This document shows positions 39,737-51,900 of a DNA stretch of 64,000 nucleotides, piece by piece. The notes below the pieces were generated by a model. It saw only the letters and a list, made by a program, of their open reading frames with translations, did no database searches and was not told the DNA's origin. The stretch lies in contig JAANDG010000004.1 of assembly GCA_036852015.1 (NCBI GenBank), positions 124,001 through 188,000 on the forward strand. The letters are read 5' to 3'. Source of the DNA: Pelodera strongyloides (taxonomy: Eukaryota > Nematoda > Chromadorea > Rhabditida > Rhabditidae). Every line of letters begins with the position of its first letter. Within the stretch, counting starts at the first letter, position 1. A program made the translations under genes and the position numbers.

Positions 39737-40786
39737 ATGTCGGCTCACGTCTCAATCGACATTAACCTGGTTGACAAATACGATAAAGTCAATGCCCACG
39801 CCTTGAAGCTTATCGTCGGCTACATAACCCATTCTTGGAGTTGTATCTGGAAACTCATATCCAGTCCCTTCACTTGGATCAGACAAACCTTCTTCGAACC
39901 TTTTATACAAAGTAATGTTTTTTTTTTGTAATTGCAAAGGTCATATTTTGGTTAGGAATGCGAAAAAAAAGGCACTCGGGGAATTGCTTTTCGAGTTTTT
40001 CACGTCATGCAATGCCAATTTCAAGACAATCTTTTGAAATCGCCAAAGTTTGTCATAAGGTTAAACTAGAACTAGAACTAGATTTCTGATGAACGCTTCT
40101 TTTCCGTCTTTACCAAATACTCTCTTCAGGTCCGCTACTCATCTACTTTCCTGTGTTTTTCGCGATGCTCTTCCTTTGCTTCACAACAACCAGCTTTTTG
40201 AAACGATTGGCCTTGCTATTCGGCAAGCTTATGCTGCTCATCGTACTCCTAATACTACAGGTAAACATGTATATGTCTATTGCGAAATAAGGACCAGTTT
40301 TTGAACCACATCGCGGACTCCTGCATTTTTGTGCAGCATTTGCAAATGAGAGCAGCTTAGAATAAAAAATCGACCCCGAAATCAACATAAGTAAAAGTGG
40401 TTGTAAAAAAACAGTTGTAAGCGGTGAGTTTCAAAAACCGGTCGGTATTGGCACATGTTTTTCACTTTATATTATGAGTTAATCATGCGCAACAATGAAG
40501 TCCAAATATAGCTTTTTAAGGTGAGACTCGGAAAAAACGATCTAGAGTTGAGTCGGACATCGTCGCACAACTATGGCCAAGTTTACATTGCGCGGCGGAG
40601 CTACGCCCAAGGAAGACGATTTGTTCTTTTTCATATTGCATATGATGTTCCCCTTAAGTACTAAAGTACTTGACCCCCTTACTCTGTGGGACCTGGTTTT
40701 TTTCTCGCTTTTCCTACTACCAGCCGTCCGAAGAGCTGAAACATTTTACGGAAGATTCAAGCCAGGTGTTTAGAAATGTTGGGTGA
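39737..40786 (+). CDS. short divergent caveolin paralogue (about 122 aa)
   Basis: Exons 39737-39911, 40130-40260 and 40724-40786 join in frame. The N-terminus HVSIDINLVDKYDKVNAH parallels HISIGINLVDRDEKNVNDH of the neighbouring caveolin. A scaffolding-like THSWSCIWKLISSPFTWIRQ (31-50) and a hydrophobic hairpin (about 59-102) follow. The tail is only about 20 residues, PSEELKHFTEDSSQVFRNVG, much shorter than in cav-1, and the usual caveolin C-terminal helix is missing. The ATG sits 12 bases behind TTTATTTCAG, a likely trans-splice site. It is head-to-head with cav-1, so the pair probably arose by inverted duplication. The last exon is the least certain. Confidence 0.75.
40280..40471. repeat. 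MITE family A copy, diverged
   Basis: In the second intron of the caveolin paralogue: GCGAAATAAGGACCAG and TTTTTGAACCACATCG at the left, GAGTTTCAAAAACCGGTCGG at the right, with TTTGCAAATGAGAGCAG inside. Confidence 0.75.
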
Positions 40787-42968
40787 TCTTTTTGTAACTA
40801 CAGTTTCTGTTGTGTGTGTTTTTGTTCCTGAATTCCTGCCTGTTTTTTGGCTCTTATATTGGTAGTTGGAAGAAGCAGTTACAGTATAACTGTAATTAAT
40901 AATCACTAATATTAGCGCTTATCTTTGTGTGTAATAGCTTTACCCTTTACCTTTCCCTTTCCCTTTACTGATGCTTGTTGAACTGTATCCGTTCACAAAG
41001 TAGTGTTTCTTTGGAAAATTGACTATGTGTTTATTGGAACAAGTACGTCAATTGATAGTTGGTCTTTGCATTGATTTCGGCACTTGAAACGTGCTTGTAT
41101 AATTTTTATTCGTTTGTGTTTTTTTATTAATAAGTGGCGGCTGTCAAACAAATAAATGCCCTTTGATTTGTGAGCAACAAAAAATCTATCGTTTGATTTA
41201 CAAGCCAAGAAAAAGCTTCCAGCGAAGACCACTTCCCTAGCGAGCCAATGGTTTTGTTCGGCTCGGTGGGGCGGAAACATGGCGAAAAATCTCGACCGGC
41301 GTTGCCCTTCACAATGTGTGAAGAAAAACCAAGTCGATGCTAAACCAGAGAAAATGCGCTGTTGCTTCCAATGTTATGTTGAACTACTATGTAAATGCAT
41401 TCGCGAAAACCTGACAAGAGCCTGGAAACTACGAGGTGCACTGCTCGATGTACCATATTATTTATTATGTAGTTCGAGTTGGCCACAACCACACCATAAT
41501 GGTAGCCAAGGACAATCTTCAACGAATCAATCAACGCATAGTTTATTCAATAATCAACTATTATATGCAAACAAGAAAATCATCTCAATCACAGGGATGC
41601 AAAGCTAACAAAAAGATAATTAGGATGGTGAGCATGGTTTTTATGAAGAATCTTTGTGTGTCGAACTAACGAACAAAGCGGAATAACACGTGGTTTTGAA
41701 ACATGTGCTGGGTAGTTACATTTCCATCTATTATATGCAAACTAGATGTAATTCTGTATTCGGAGAGCACAAAATCTAACACCCTTTGCATCTTTGCAGT
41801 CCATGCGTTAGAAAACCACATGCCATATGCTTTAAAATAAATATCATCGTTTCAAATCTTCAAAACCATGTCCCCCGTTCCTAGAAATAAAGCATAATAC
41901 GTCGCAAAAAAATAAATAAAAGCAATTAAAGAATATTGAGCTTGTGCTTTGTAATGCACCATTTGTGAAAGATACATAGCTTTAGGAAAGACGCTTTGAA
42001 AAATTTTCACATAACAAATATTTACACGAAATTGTTGGTTTTGCGAAGCAATAAGCAGCAATTATCCCAGAGGGTAATGTAATTAAAGTAATTAATCATC
42101 TTACTGTATTACAATTAGCTTTGGAAAATACAGTACACTGAACTAAAAGCTTCGTTAAATACAACATACTGTTAGTAGACAACTTTGTTGTTGTACGCAC
42201 AACTTTTCAACTAGATAGTTGAAAAGATATAATAGACCTAGATTTTAGCCTTGAAGCAGCTTATAGTTAGAGTAGAAGGTTTAAAAAATAGGAACCCTAG
42301 CTTCACGTAAAAAGAAGAATTTTTCGCTGAGACCAAATGCAAATAACTATCATAGCATACTGTTTTGAAACTAGTAAACGTAAGCTAACAGAAACGCAAA
42401 AGCCAAATTGTTGTGCAGGTCGTACATTTAGACAATGTCGTACAAATTATTACAAATGTTTAGACTATTTAGCGAAGTCAATCTCATGCGAATATAAAAT
42501 TAAAAAAAAGTTACACGTTTTGCTGAAGGGAAAATAGGAACTTTGGGGAAAGTGGCAGTTTGTTCAGCCAATCAATTGCATTGTGATACTTGAATCGTTG
42601 ACGTAATGCTTGAAAATTTAGTTTGCTGAGGTTAATTCAGAAATGTCTAAGAGTCTAATAAGGCATATGAGCAAAGAGTTTAACTTGGAATAATATTTAG
42701 TAAAGCGAGAGAACGGCCGGTTTCTGAATGTGTGAGACATTTTCATTCCCATATCATATGTTGTATGGAAATCCGGAAATAAGCTTATCTAAACTAAAAA
42801 ATAGTCCAGTGTCGCGCAGCATTTGCATACAGTACACGTTAATACATTCATTCCAGAACAAGCTTCACAAATTGGCTGTTATATGGATTTGATTTGGAAT
42901 AATATTTTGTTAAATAGTATAAACTAGTGCCAAATTAGCATAAATCTTGTCTTTTTTTACACTAGTTA
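40787..42968. other. intergenic between convergent caveolin-like and cadherin genes
   Basis: No gene supported. It holds MITE family B (41674-41837), a weak family A relic (about 42703-42760, GCGAGAGAACGGCCGGTTTC) and AT-rich DNA. An open frame at 41279-41608 (109 codons, several Cys) shows no recognisable domain or splice context and I leave it out. Confidence 0.5.
41674..41837. repeat. MITE family B copy
   Basis: Termini CAAAGCGGAATAACACGTGG with TTTTGAAAC at the left and AGAAAACCACATGCCATATG with CTTTAAAA at the right. Confidence 0.7.
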
Positions 42969-45900
42969 CTACAATATCGACTTGTTCCTTTCCGAAAAAC
43001 GATCGTAGTCTGGTGCTGGGATCACCAGGGTTTGTAGTCGTCTGAAAATATAACATTTTTAATAAACCTATCTATGGGTTACCTATTTCAAAGTGTGCGT
43101 ATTAGTGTTTTATGGGGTATGACACGTGGTTCGTGAAGCGTGTAGTAAATAACTGATTCCCGTTTTTTTTGTGTAGCGTAGAGTGGAACTAATACCTAAT
43201 ACGTTTCACAAACCACGTGTCGCGCCGCTTTAATATATTCAAAACATTTCGTACTTTGCCATTATCAAGGAGTGCAAGCAAATATGCGTAGTGCTGGAGT
43301 TTATGAATTAGAAACGAAAGAATGGATTAACCTTAATAGAACAAAAACTTAAAACGGCGAAAACTTTCGTATCGCGGCTTGTAAAGTATGTGTGTTCATT
43401 AATGTATTTATGAAATATTCAAGCTGTGCATCTAAATTCACAACACACGAAAAGCATTGCATCTCAAACAAATAAATGATCATGTTAGGCTGTGCGTGAA
43501 AATTACCATAGCGTTTGAGTTTAAAGCGGTTGTCTACGTGGGTTATGAAACTTGTATTGGACAAATGCATTCCCATGCATAATAAGTTGCTCGTATGTGT
43601 CGGAAAGGAATATCATATGTGGGATGTAGTTGTCCAGTATACGTCCCAAAACCACGTGCAATACCGCATTAAAGTTTTAATTATGCATATTCTCAAGTAA
43701 ATGTAGTGCGTGAGATGTTTGTGTGAAACCCACATTGCTGCGGCGGGTAGTCGTAGTTGTGCCGTCTAAAAACCCGCGTTTGTGCTTTACAATTCAAATA
43801 AGCCATTGAGTGCCAGTGAGAGTATAGGCATTTGGTATATTTTCATTACCCATATGTCACTGACGCTTTACCCCTAACTCTTTACTAACTTCTGATAGGG
43901 CGCACGCATTTTTTCGGACTGGTAGCTGATCGACTGTGACCACTGATAAACTACGAATTGCGCGCTGCAGGGCAGAAATATTTTCCATACTTATTTACCG
44001 CAGTATAGTGAGCTATAATATTTGTAAGCTTAATGCTGAAGCCAAAAACTTACTTCGTGATAGGGTCTATCCGTCCCGGTACATTGATAGCGTACATGTT
44101 CTCTTCTATGCTAAAGTCGCCCTCGTAGCCGTTGGGCGCTCGTCCGTAACTTCGGTAGCTCACCTAGAAAATATCAACTTTTTTCGATATAATTTGGCGC
44201 TTACATAATACCTCCTAATCTGAATTTAATTCCATTCTTTTGACTCTAACAGGGGGAAGTTGCCTGCGTGCCGCGCGCAGCCCTCACCCTCACCAATGCA
44301 TCTCTCATTTCTTTGAAAAAACGTAAAAGCGATAGAAATTTTCTGCGCCAGGAGCGCGCGAGCACAATTTTGTGAGCCATTGGTGCGCCATGGTCGCGCG
44401 AATACAATTTTGTGAGCCGTTGGTGCGCCAGGAGCACGCCGTACAGCGCGAACTAAGTTCAATTTTCAAAAATCTAGCTTGCTTACGCCTTCGCCGCCTC
44501 GATCTGTGTGATTTCGACTTCCACTCTTCATTGTCATATCCTCATCAGAAATTGGCAACTCCAGCATCTAGAAGAAAAAAAGGAATTAATATACTTTATC
44601 TATTTATATAAAAAACATCTATATCTTTACTTTTCATGAGTTGGTTTATACAACATTGATTTATTTCTGTATTTTCCAACCAATGCGGATGTGTGCGTAA
44701 AGCTAATACATGTACAAATGTTCAAATTAAATGAACGAACGAAATATCATTGAAAAAAATAATGAATTAGGCATGTGAAGGGTACCTGTGTTTCATAAAT
44801 TTTATCCATATTATTCGGAGGGTTTGGCAAGAATATAGTGCCCATGCTACCCATTGTACCCATGGGCATCTTCTGCGGGGAATATTGTCCCGGGTAAGTG
44901 TGGACCGATTGCTGGGAAACCTGAATGAACACCGTTCTCTTGTTGTTGAAAGTCGATGAAGCTAATTATAGGCATAAGCTAGTCTTTAAAGTTACGAGAC
45001 GAAAAAAAAGCAGCGTCGTGCTCTTGAAGAGTTGAATTTTCTTTCGGAACATAATTATAAAGGGTTTAGGCAATGTTAGAAACAATTTCGATTGCTTCTT
45101 GCATGAGTTTGGGAGAACGATTGCTTTGGTGTAAATAGTTGAAGTTGAAGACAGAAGACATAATTTCCTACCTTATATCGACTCCAGAAGATACAAACAG
45201 CACAAATTCCGATCACAGCTCCGACAGCTATCACAATAGCCAGCACGACGAGCACTGAAACATGTTTTCTGGTAAGCGCACTTCCCGATAAACAATTATA
45301 TCCTTACCAGAAGGCTACGCCGCCTGAGGCCTGAGGCTTTTCATACTTATAAAACGTCTGTAACGTAAATGAAAACCTTTACGAATGAAGACACGCATCG
45401 TTCTTTTACATGAGATTATTCTAATTTGGCGCTCTTTTATATCCAAAGCGGAACAATTTATTCTTATTATACTTCCGTAAAGTGAGTGCTAGCGCACGCT
45501 ACAGTTCTCTTTTATAATAATAAGATTTTCACATTTATTTTGCAATTATTTAGTCGCTTAGTCCATTAATTGAGTTAAGTAACCAATGAAAATTGACTTA
45601 CACACGCTCGCCGTCTTCCAGTTTGCCGGAAGAACTCCAGCACTCCTCTCTCCGTCGTCGGCACCTTCTTCCAGAATACGTTCTAATCGGAACCAGGGTT
45701 GTACCTTACCGGCCACCATAGCTACAGTAGGATGCTCGAACAGCCTCCTGAAGAAAGTTACTTGAAATATGAAACTACCAATCGTAAGAGCTTTATGCTC
45801 CAACAAGTGTATTGAGATAGTACGCATCTAACGCACTCAGTGTGTTCAAGCAATTCTATGTAAAAGTTCTAGTTAGCCGCTGAAAGAAAGACTTCTGAGG

Positions 45901-48900
45901 GGAGGTATGAGGTGTACAAGTAGAAAACGAGGTTTTCGGAATGAAGAAGAGCCGTGCCAGTACAGTAGTACTTTATCTTTTGAAAAAAAAAAGAGCAAAA
46001 TAACTTCATTGACGTTGATTTTGTTTACTTGGCACCAAATATACACCGCTTGATTGTTATGTACATAATTTGTTACAGCCACCTTGTGGTGTTACCTGTC
46101 GTACTGTGTTACTGGACCCTACTTGTTGTGTTATCTTGTGATTTTAGTAAATATATAATACCGTAGTCCCACCTGAACTCGTGTTTCTTGCATATTTTCC
46201 TCGTGCTCGGATTTACCGCGTACCAATAGACATCAGTTCTAGGCTGATGATCATTTCCAATATGATTTTCCGCCATTTTCTCCGCGCTCAACAAAGAGCA
46301 AGATCCGGTGAATTGCCGTAACGTGCGAATGACGTCCTGTAAAAGGCAGTACTTATTTTGTAAAATCTTTATTTGCTTGAACTTTAAAGCGAAATACCGA
46401 CGGGTTTTTGAAACCCATCGTAAACAACTGAATTCTTACGTATTTATAATTTGCTCGAATTTAGCTTGATTTTTTATTCTAATTTATGGTCATTTGCATG
46501 CTATGCTGCATAAGAATGCAGGTGTACTCGATGTGTTTCAAAAACCGGCCGGTATTTCGCTTTAATCGAAACTCTGGTAAACCCATACTCTCGATGAGGC
46601 TCTTTATTAACAGTGCGTCGTGCATTGTATACTGGGAGCTAGATATCGGGTGGGGACTGCTTTAGAGGGTGCATACGGCCACTGCAGCCCAAAAAGAAAA
46701 CGGAAAACCCCCTAGCTGTGAATAATTCATAACGACACATTCTACAGATGAATATGTAGCGTTTCCATTCAAGTATTTTTCCTCGATTGAGATGGTGTCC
46801 AACCATATTGATTACCTTCTCATGGCTTCTTAATTGTTGTGGGTTGAGTCCGGAAGTAACCATCTTGAATCGGTGCGCGTCCGTGACAACGTTAATCACA
46901 ACGTCAGCCTTCGAACACAACTGTTGACCGGAGACTGGCGAGTCGCACGCAGATACCTGTACGAATTTGTTGTTCTACAGATGGTTTTATGACATTTTCT
47001 TGGGTAGTGCAAAATAGCGGAGAGCCATTCTATTCAGAAATAATATGTATTTTTTATTAAACTTATTTTGGCTTGTGAAGAGCATGTTGGTTGGCAATTG
47101 CACTTGTTCCATGCAAAAGTTGCACGGAAGCGGTTTCAATATGAATAAGATTATGTTTGATGAGAATTTCAAACTTAGAGTAAGCAAAGGGTAGTAGTGA
47201 CCTTACCAAGAGGTCAGTAGAATAAACTTAACAATATTTTTTAAAAGTAACCGCATTTATGGTTTTACAATGATTTGTAAACGCTCACCCGAATTTCGAA
47301 ATAAGCAAGTCGTTGCTTTTGTAGAACTTGTGCCATGCTCTGCCTTGTGCTGATCTCGCCAAATGGACTGATTGTGAAATACTGAAAATTGATTAATAAT
47401 AATAATTAATTTGACATTAATATTAATTAGTGAAACTCTGTTTGTTTAATTGAAAAACCTGATTATCTAATCTGTGTTTTGCGTTGAAACCCGCAACGAT
47501 TTAGGGTAACTTATTAAAAAAGCATTTTTATATTTTCAATAAACCATGCCATTTATATTTGAAGATTACGCTGTTTCATAATAAATATACAGAGTATTAT
47601 TTCCTACCTTTTCGTGAACGGATAGAGGATCCAAGGAGTACTGTACAACACTACTGTTGCCCAAGTCAGCGTCTTCAGCCTAAATAAGTAAGTTGGACGA
47701 GTTGCGCAACCACTTCGCATTTATAAAATACACCAAACATATGTCGATTCACTGATGCTCACGGAAAACCGCTTAGTTAGGTTTTATTTGTAGGCATTGG
47801 AAGAGCTCAGGTCGTAAGTAAGCCACGTTGGCCAAATGTTCATGTGCGCTAATAATTACACACCTTCACTGTAAGTATCTTGGTAAAGGCGCCTGCCGTA
47901 GAGGAGACACCGGCAAAGTATGTGTTCAGCCCCAGGTCGTTCTCGTGTACAAAACGCGGCACATTGTCGTTCGTGTCAAGAACCGTTACCGATACCAACG
48001 CAAAGTCGGTTTGGGAACCGGCCGTGACCGTGACGTTTAGCAGGTAGCTGGAAAATGGGACGGATATTACCCGATGAACTAATTGACTGAGTTCGTATGG
48101 GTGACATATAGTTTAACTTTACGTTACTGTAAGTTATGTTACTGTAACTGTACGGTGTACGCTATGTCGTATGCAATTCAACCTATAAAAAAGCAGGCCG
48201 GCGCTGATAACTATAATAAACCGTTACCGTTCTACGCTTTCGCGATCCAGTTCCATTTGAGTGCGTAACTCGCAATTGCCATCATTTCCAGCAGTAACGG
48301 CGAATGCTCCTGTAAAGGGGAAAACATGAACTAACATCGTCAATGAATAGGATAATTAGACTGGTTAAGTTAAATTTAATATAAAAGGAAAATAGAATGG
48401 ATCATAAGCATAAATTTGTGAGAATGTACAAATTAATAAACAATAAAGTATGATTGTCCTTACCTCTGAAGTTTCCAGACACGATATTACAGATGATAAA
48501 CCGCGTGTCGACAGGCTTGTTCGTTACGGACAGAACCTGGACGAGATGGGGTGGACGGACGGATTCGGAAGCAGAAGAGCTGAAAGCAGGCCGTATAGTA
48601 CCGTGAAATAGCACGACCACAAACCAAATCGCTACCATCTGACTACGGACTTACCATTAGAACCCCTTGCGAGCCGCTCTGTTCAGACGCACTTTTGTTG
48701 CGCCAACGCGCGAGTTCCCCATCAGGTCAGACACGAAGGTACCCATATCTGCTAGTCACCAATTGTCTGTGATGCGCGTATTCTCAATCTCTTACTGTTA
48801 ATCGCAGTTCGTGTATAATTTTTCCGCCTTTGGGAATTGCCATTGAATGAACTCACGTGTAATTCCTGAGCGCGAACTGAATTTGCCCGTCTTTTGGTCG

Positions 48901-51900
48901 GCTGACGAATGTGTCCGAATTAGGAATCACCATTGAGGAGGTAGACTCAACCTGGAAACAATGAAATGAAATATAAAACTATGGATACATATACGGATTG
49001 ATCCTTACTACGAACGGACGACGGATAGCGGGACATCTATGGAGGAGATCGTTTTGGAAAAATACAAACTACAGAATCAAACGATATAGTTTACCTCAAC
49101 CAAGACGGTTGTCGCAGAGGTGTGCTGTGGATCTCCTTGATCAGCGGCTTCAATGCGGAGCTGAAAGATTTTTGTCTTTTATAGGACTCACGTCTTACCA
49201 GTATCAAATATCAAATATTTCTTACCTTATCAACAAGTCATAATTTTGACAAGGGTATGTTTGCTACGTCCACAAGAATGAGTCCAACATTTAAAATCAA
49301 GATATTCGACAGTGGTTCATGTGCTGCTTCGCTGTTATCGAAAATTAAACTATAAATATAAAAATGGAACCGAACCGTGATCTTCTCATCAGCAAACGCG
49401 TCGACCGGTCGAGCTAATGTAATCAACCCATTTGTGGGGTTTACGGAGAAATATTGCTCCAAACCACCGGCAGAAAGTAGACGATATCGTATCAAGTTGT
49501 TTGGTTCCTAAAATAATAGTTGCTCAGAGAAAGATATAAGCCTAAGCCTAAGCCTAAGGGAAAACTGAAATATTGCACAGAATGGAACACGGGAATGATC
49601 ATTCCTTTCAAAACCTGGCACTACCCCGCTTTAGAAAAGGCTAACAAATGAAGAAAAAAAAATGGTACATGGGAATGATCATCATACCCCCTCATAACCC
49701 CTTAAAAATATAGTTCTTATCAAAGGGAAAACTGAAATATTGCACAGACTAGGACACGGAAATGCGCATTTGTTTCAAAACACGTGCTACAGCCTACACC
49801 TCTTAAAAAAGGTAAAGCTTGATGATTGCACAAAATGGAACATTCTTTCAAGACCACGTGTCATACCCCTTTAACAAAATCTTATTCTCACCTGTACATC
49901 CTGGTCAAATGCTTGGACTTGTCCTACAATCGTTCCCGGGAGAGTGTCTTCTTGCACAGCGAATGAATACGACGGTGACTCGAAATTAGGAATCCAATCA
50001 TTAACGTCGGCAACATTTACGGTGAAAGTTACCGTATGCGCACGGGTCGGGTCGATTGCGAGCGCGGAGGACTGAAACGGTAGTAGGACGTATAGTATCT
50101 ATGATAACTAGTTGTTTACCTCCGGTAATGCTTTACCTTACCTTGAATACCTTGAAGACCGTTATATCAGCTGGCAATGTTTTACTTTTATTTGAAGCAG
50201 AGAGTGAGAGAGAGCGGAGACAGGAGAGAGAGAGAGGAGAGAGAGGAGAGAGAAGAGAGAGAGAGAGGAGAGAGAGGAGAGAGAGGAGAGAGACATAAGA
50301 AGAAAAATGAGACGAACCTCAGCTGTTCCAATGCTCAGAGAGAATTGCGAATCAGTTTCAGCATCCAACGGCCGAAGGAGGATGATGGAGCCGGAGAATG
50401 AACTGACGCTAAAATACAAAAATTTGAGAATTGTTTGCCCATCTTCGGAAATATGTAGTAGCCGAATAGCCTCATTTGATCAACAGGGAAGCGGATTCTT
50501 CATCGGAACTAGATCTTTTCTCTATTACAGTACACGCAATGTACCGTAGTTCTCCCACACACTAATTAGGTGTACCTACCTGAATATCGACGAGTCTCCC
50601 GATTGCAGTACGTAAGTAATTGTGCCAGGCTTGCCATCCGGATAATTAGCGGAAACCTAAGATTGAGACATTATTGAGAATACTCTGGTACACTATGGGT
50701 ATCACTCTGGTACAGTATGTGTTGTCATCTATCTGTTCTATATGTGTATTCACATAAATATTTAGATGTTGTTCTTTCCACGAAATCACTTCATTTACCG
50801 GCAGAACAAGGCGTGCCATGATTTGTGCCGCATTACGTTCCATGCCTAGTTTGTGGGCATCCACGTCAGCAACCACGTGTCATACCGCTTTAATACCGTG
50901 CTGTCAATATTTATAAACCCACCCTTCCAATTTCCACATCGTGCTCGTTTTCCTCGACAGTGACCGAGTAGGAGGACTGTTGGAAGACTGGAGCCAGCCT
51001 AGCCGGTGCCACTGGCTCGGGTGTCGAAGTGGTCGTGGACGTCGACGTCCTAGTGGTCGTCGTGGGCGATGTCATCGGCACAGTGGGCGGGGGAGGACGA
51101 GGAGATGGGAATGAGGAGAAACCTAAAATGAATCATTCTCTCCGTGTCAATTGTCTCTTAAACCTAATCATTTGTCTCTAATTTTGTCTATTCTTTCTTC
51201 TCTACATTACGTGTTACATGTGGCTTAATTTGCCAACCTTTTCATCATCATTTTACATGATACACACTTTATAAATAATGTATCAATAAATTATTACTAA
51301 TTATTATAATTATTATCTCTCCTTCTTTATTTCCCACTATTCAACAACACAACCATCGTAAAAGCTGTGAGCAATCTTGACCGGCGGTAATGTAAGTGTA
51401 TTTGTTTTGACATAAATTCACATGTGCTTCTGTCAAAGCGAAACACCGGTTAGTTTTTGAAACGCATCGGGTACACAGGCATTCTCATGCAGCTTATGCA
51501 AATGAACATAAATTAGATTAAAAAATCGAGCTAAATCCGAGCAAATAAGCATAAATACGTAAGGATTCAGCTGTTCACGATGCGTTTCAAAAACCTGTCG
51601 GTAATTTGCTTTAAACTGTGATTGTGAGTACAGTCTGCGTTAGACACACGTGCCTTAATACAAACAAACAACCAACAAATACGCACATGTGGTGCCCTTC
51701 CGTGCTTTAGTTCAACCATTCTAACTAAAAAACTATGCAAATTAAAGTGTGCACAACTCACCTGTGGGTTTATGTGAGGTGTGGGTGCGTGTGGTGGTGA
51801 TCTTCGTGGGTGGCATGGTCTTTGTAGTTTGTATCGTGCGTGTGCGTGTGGTGGGCACTGTCTGCGCCTCTGTGCTCTCCGTATTTGCCGACGATGTCTG

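Noticed and set aside
43991..44012. Alternative 22-nt terminal exon of the cadherin
   Set aside because: It keeps phase and stops, but the exon at 43041-42969 also keeps phase, gives a longer sensible tail and has a better acceptor.
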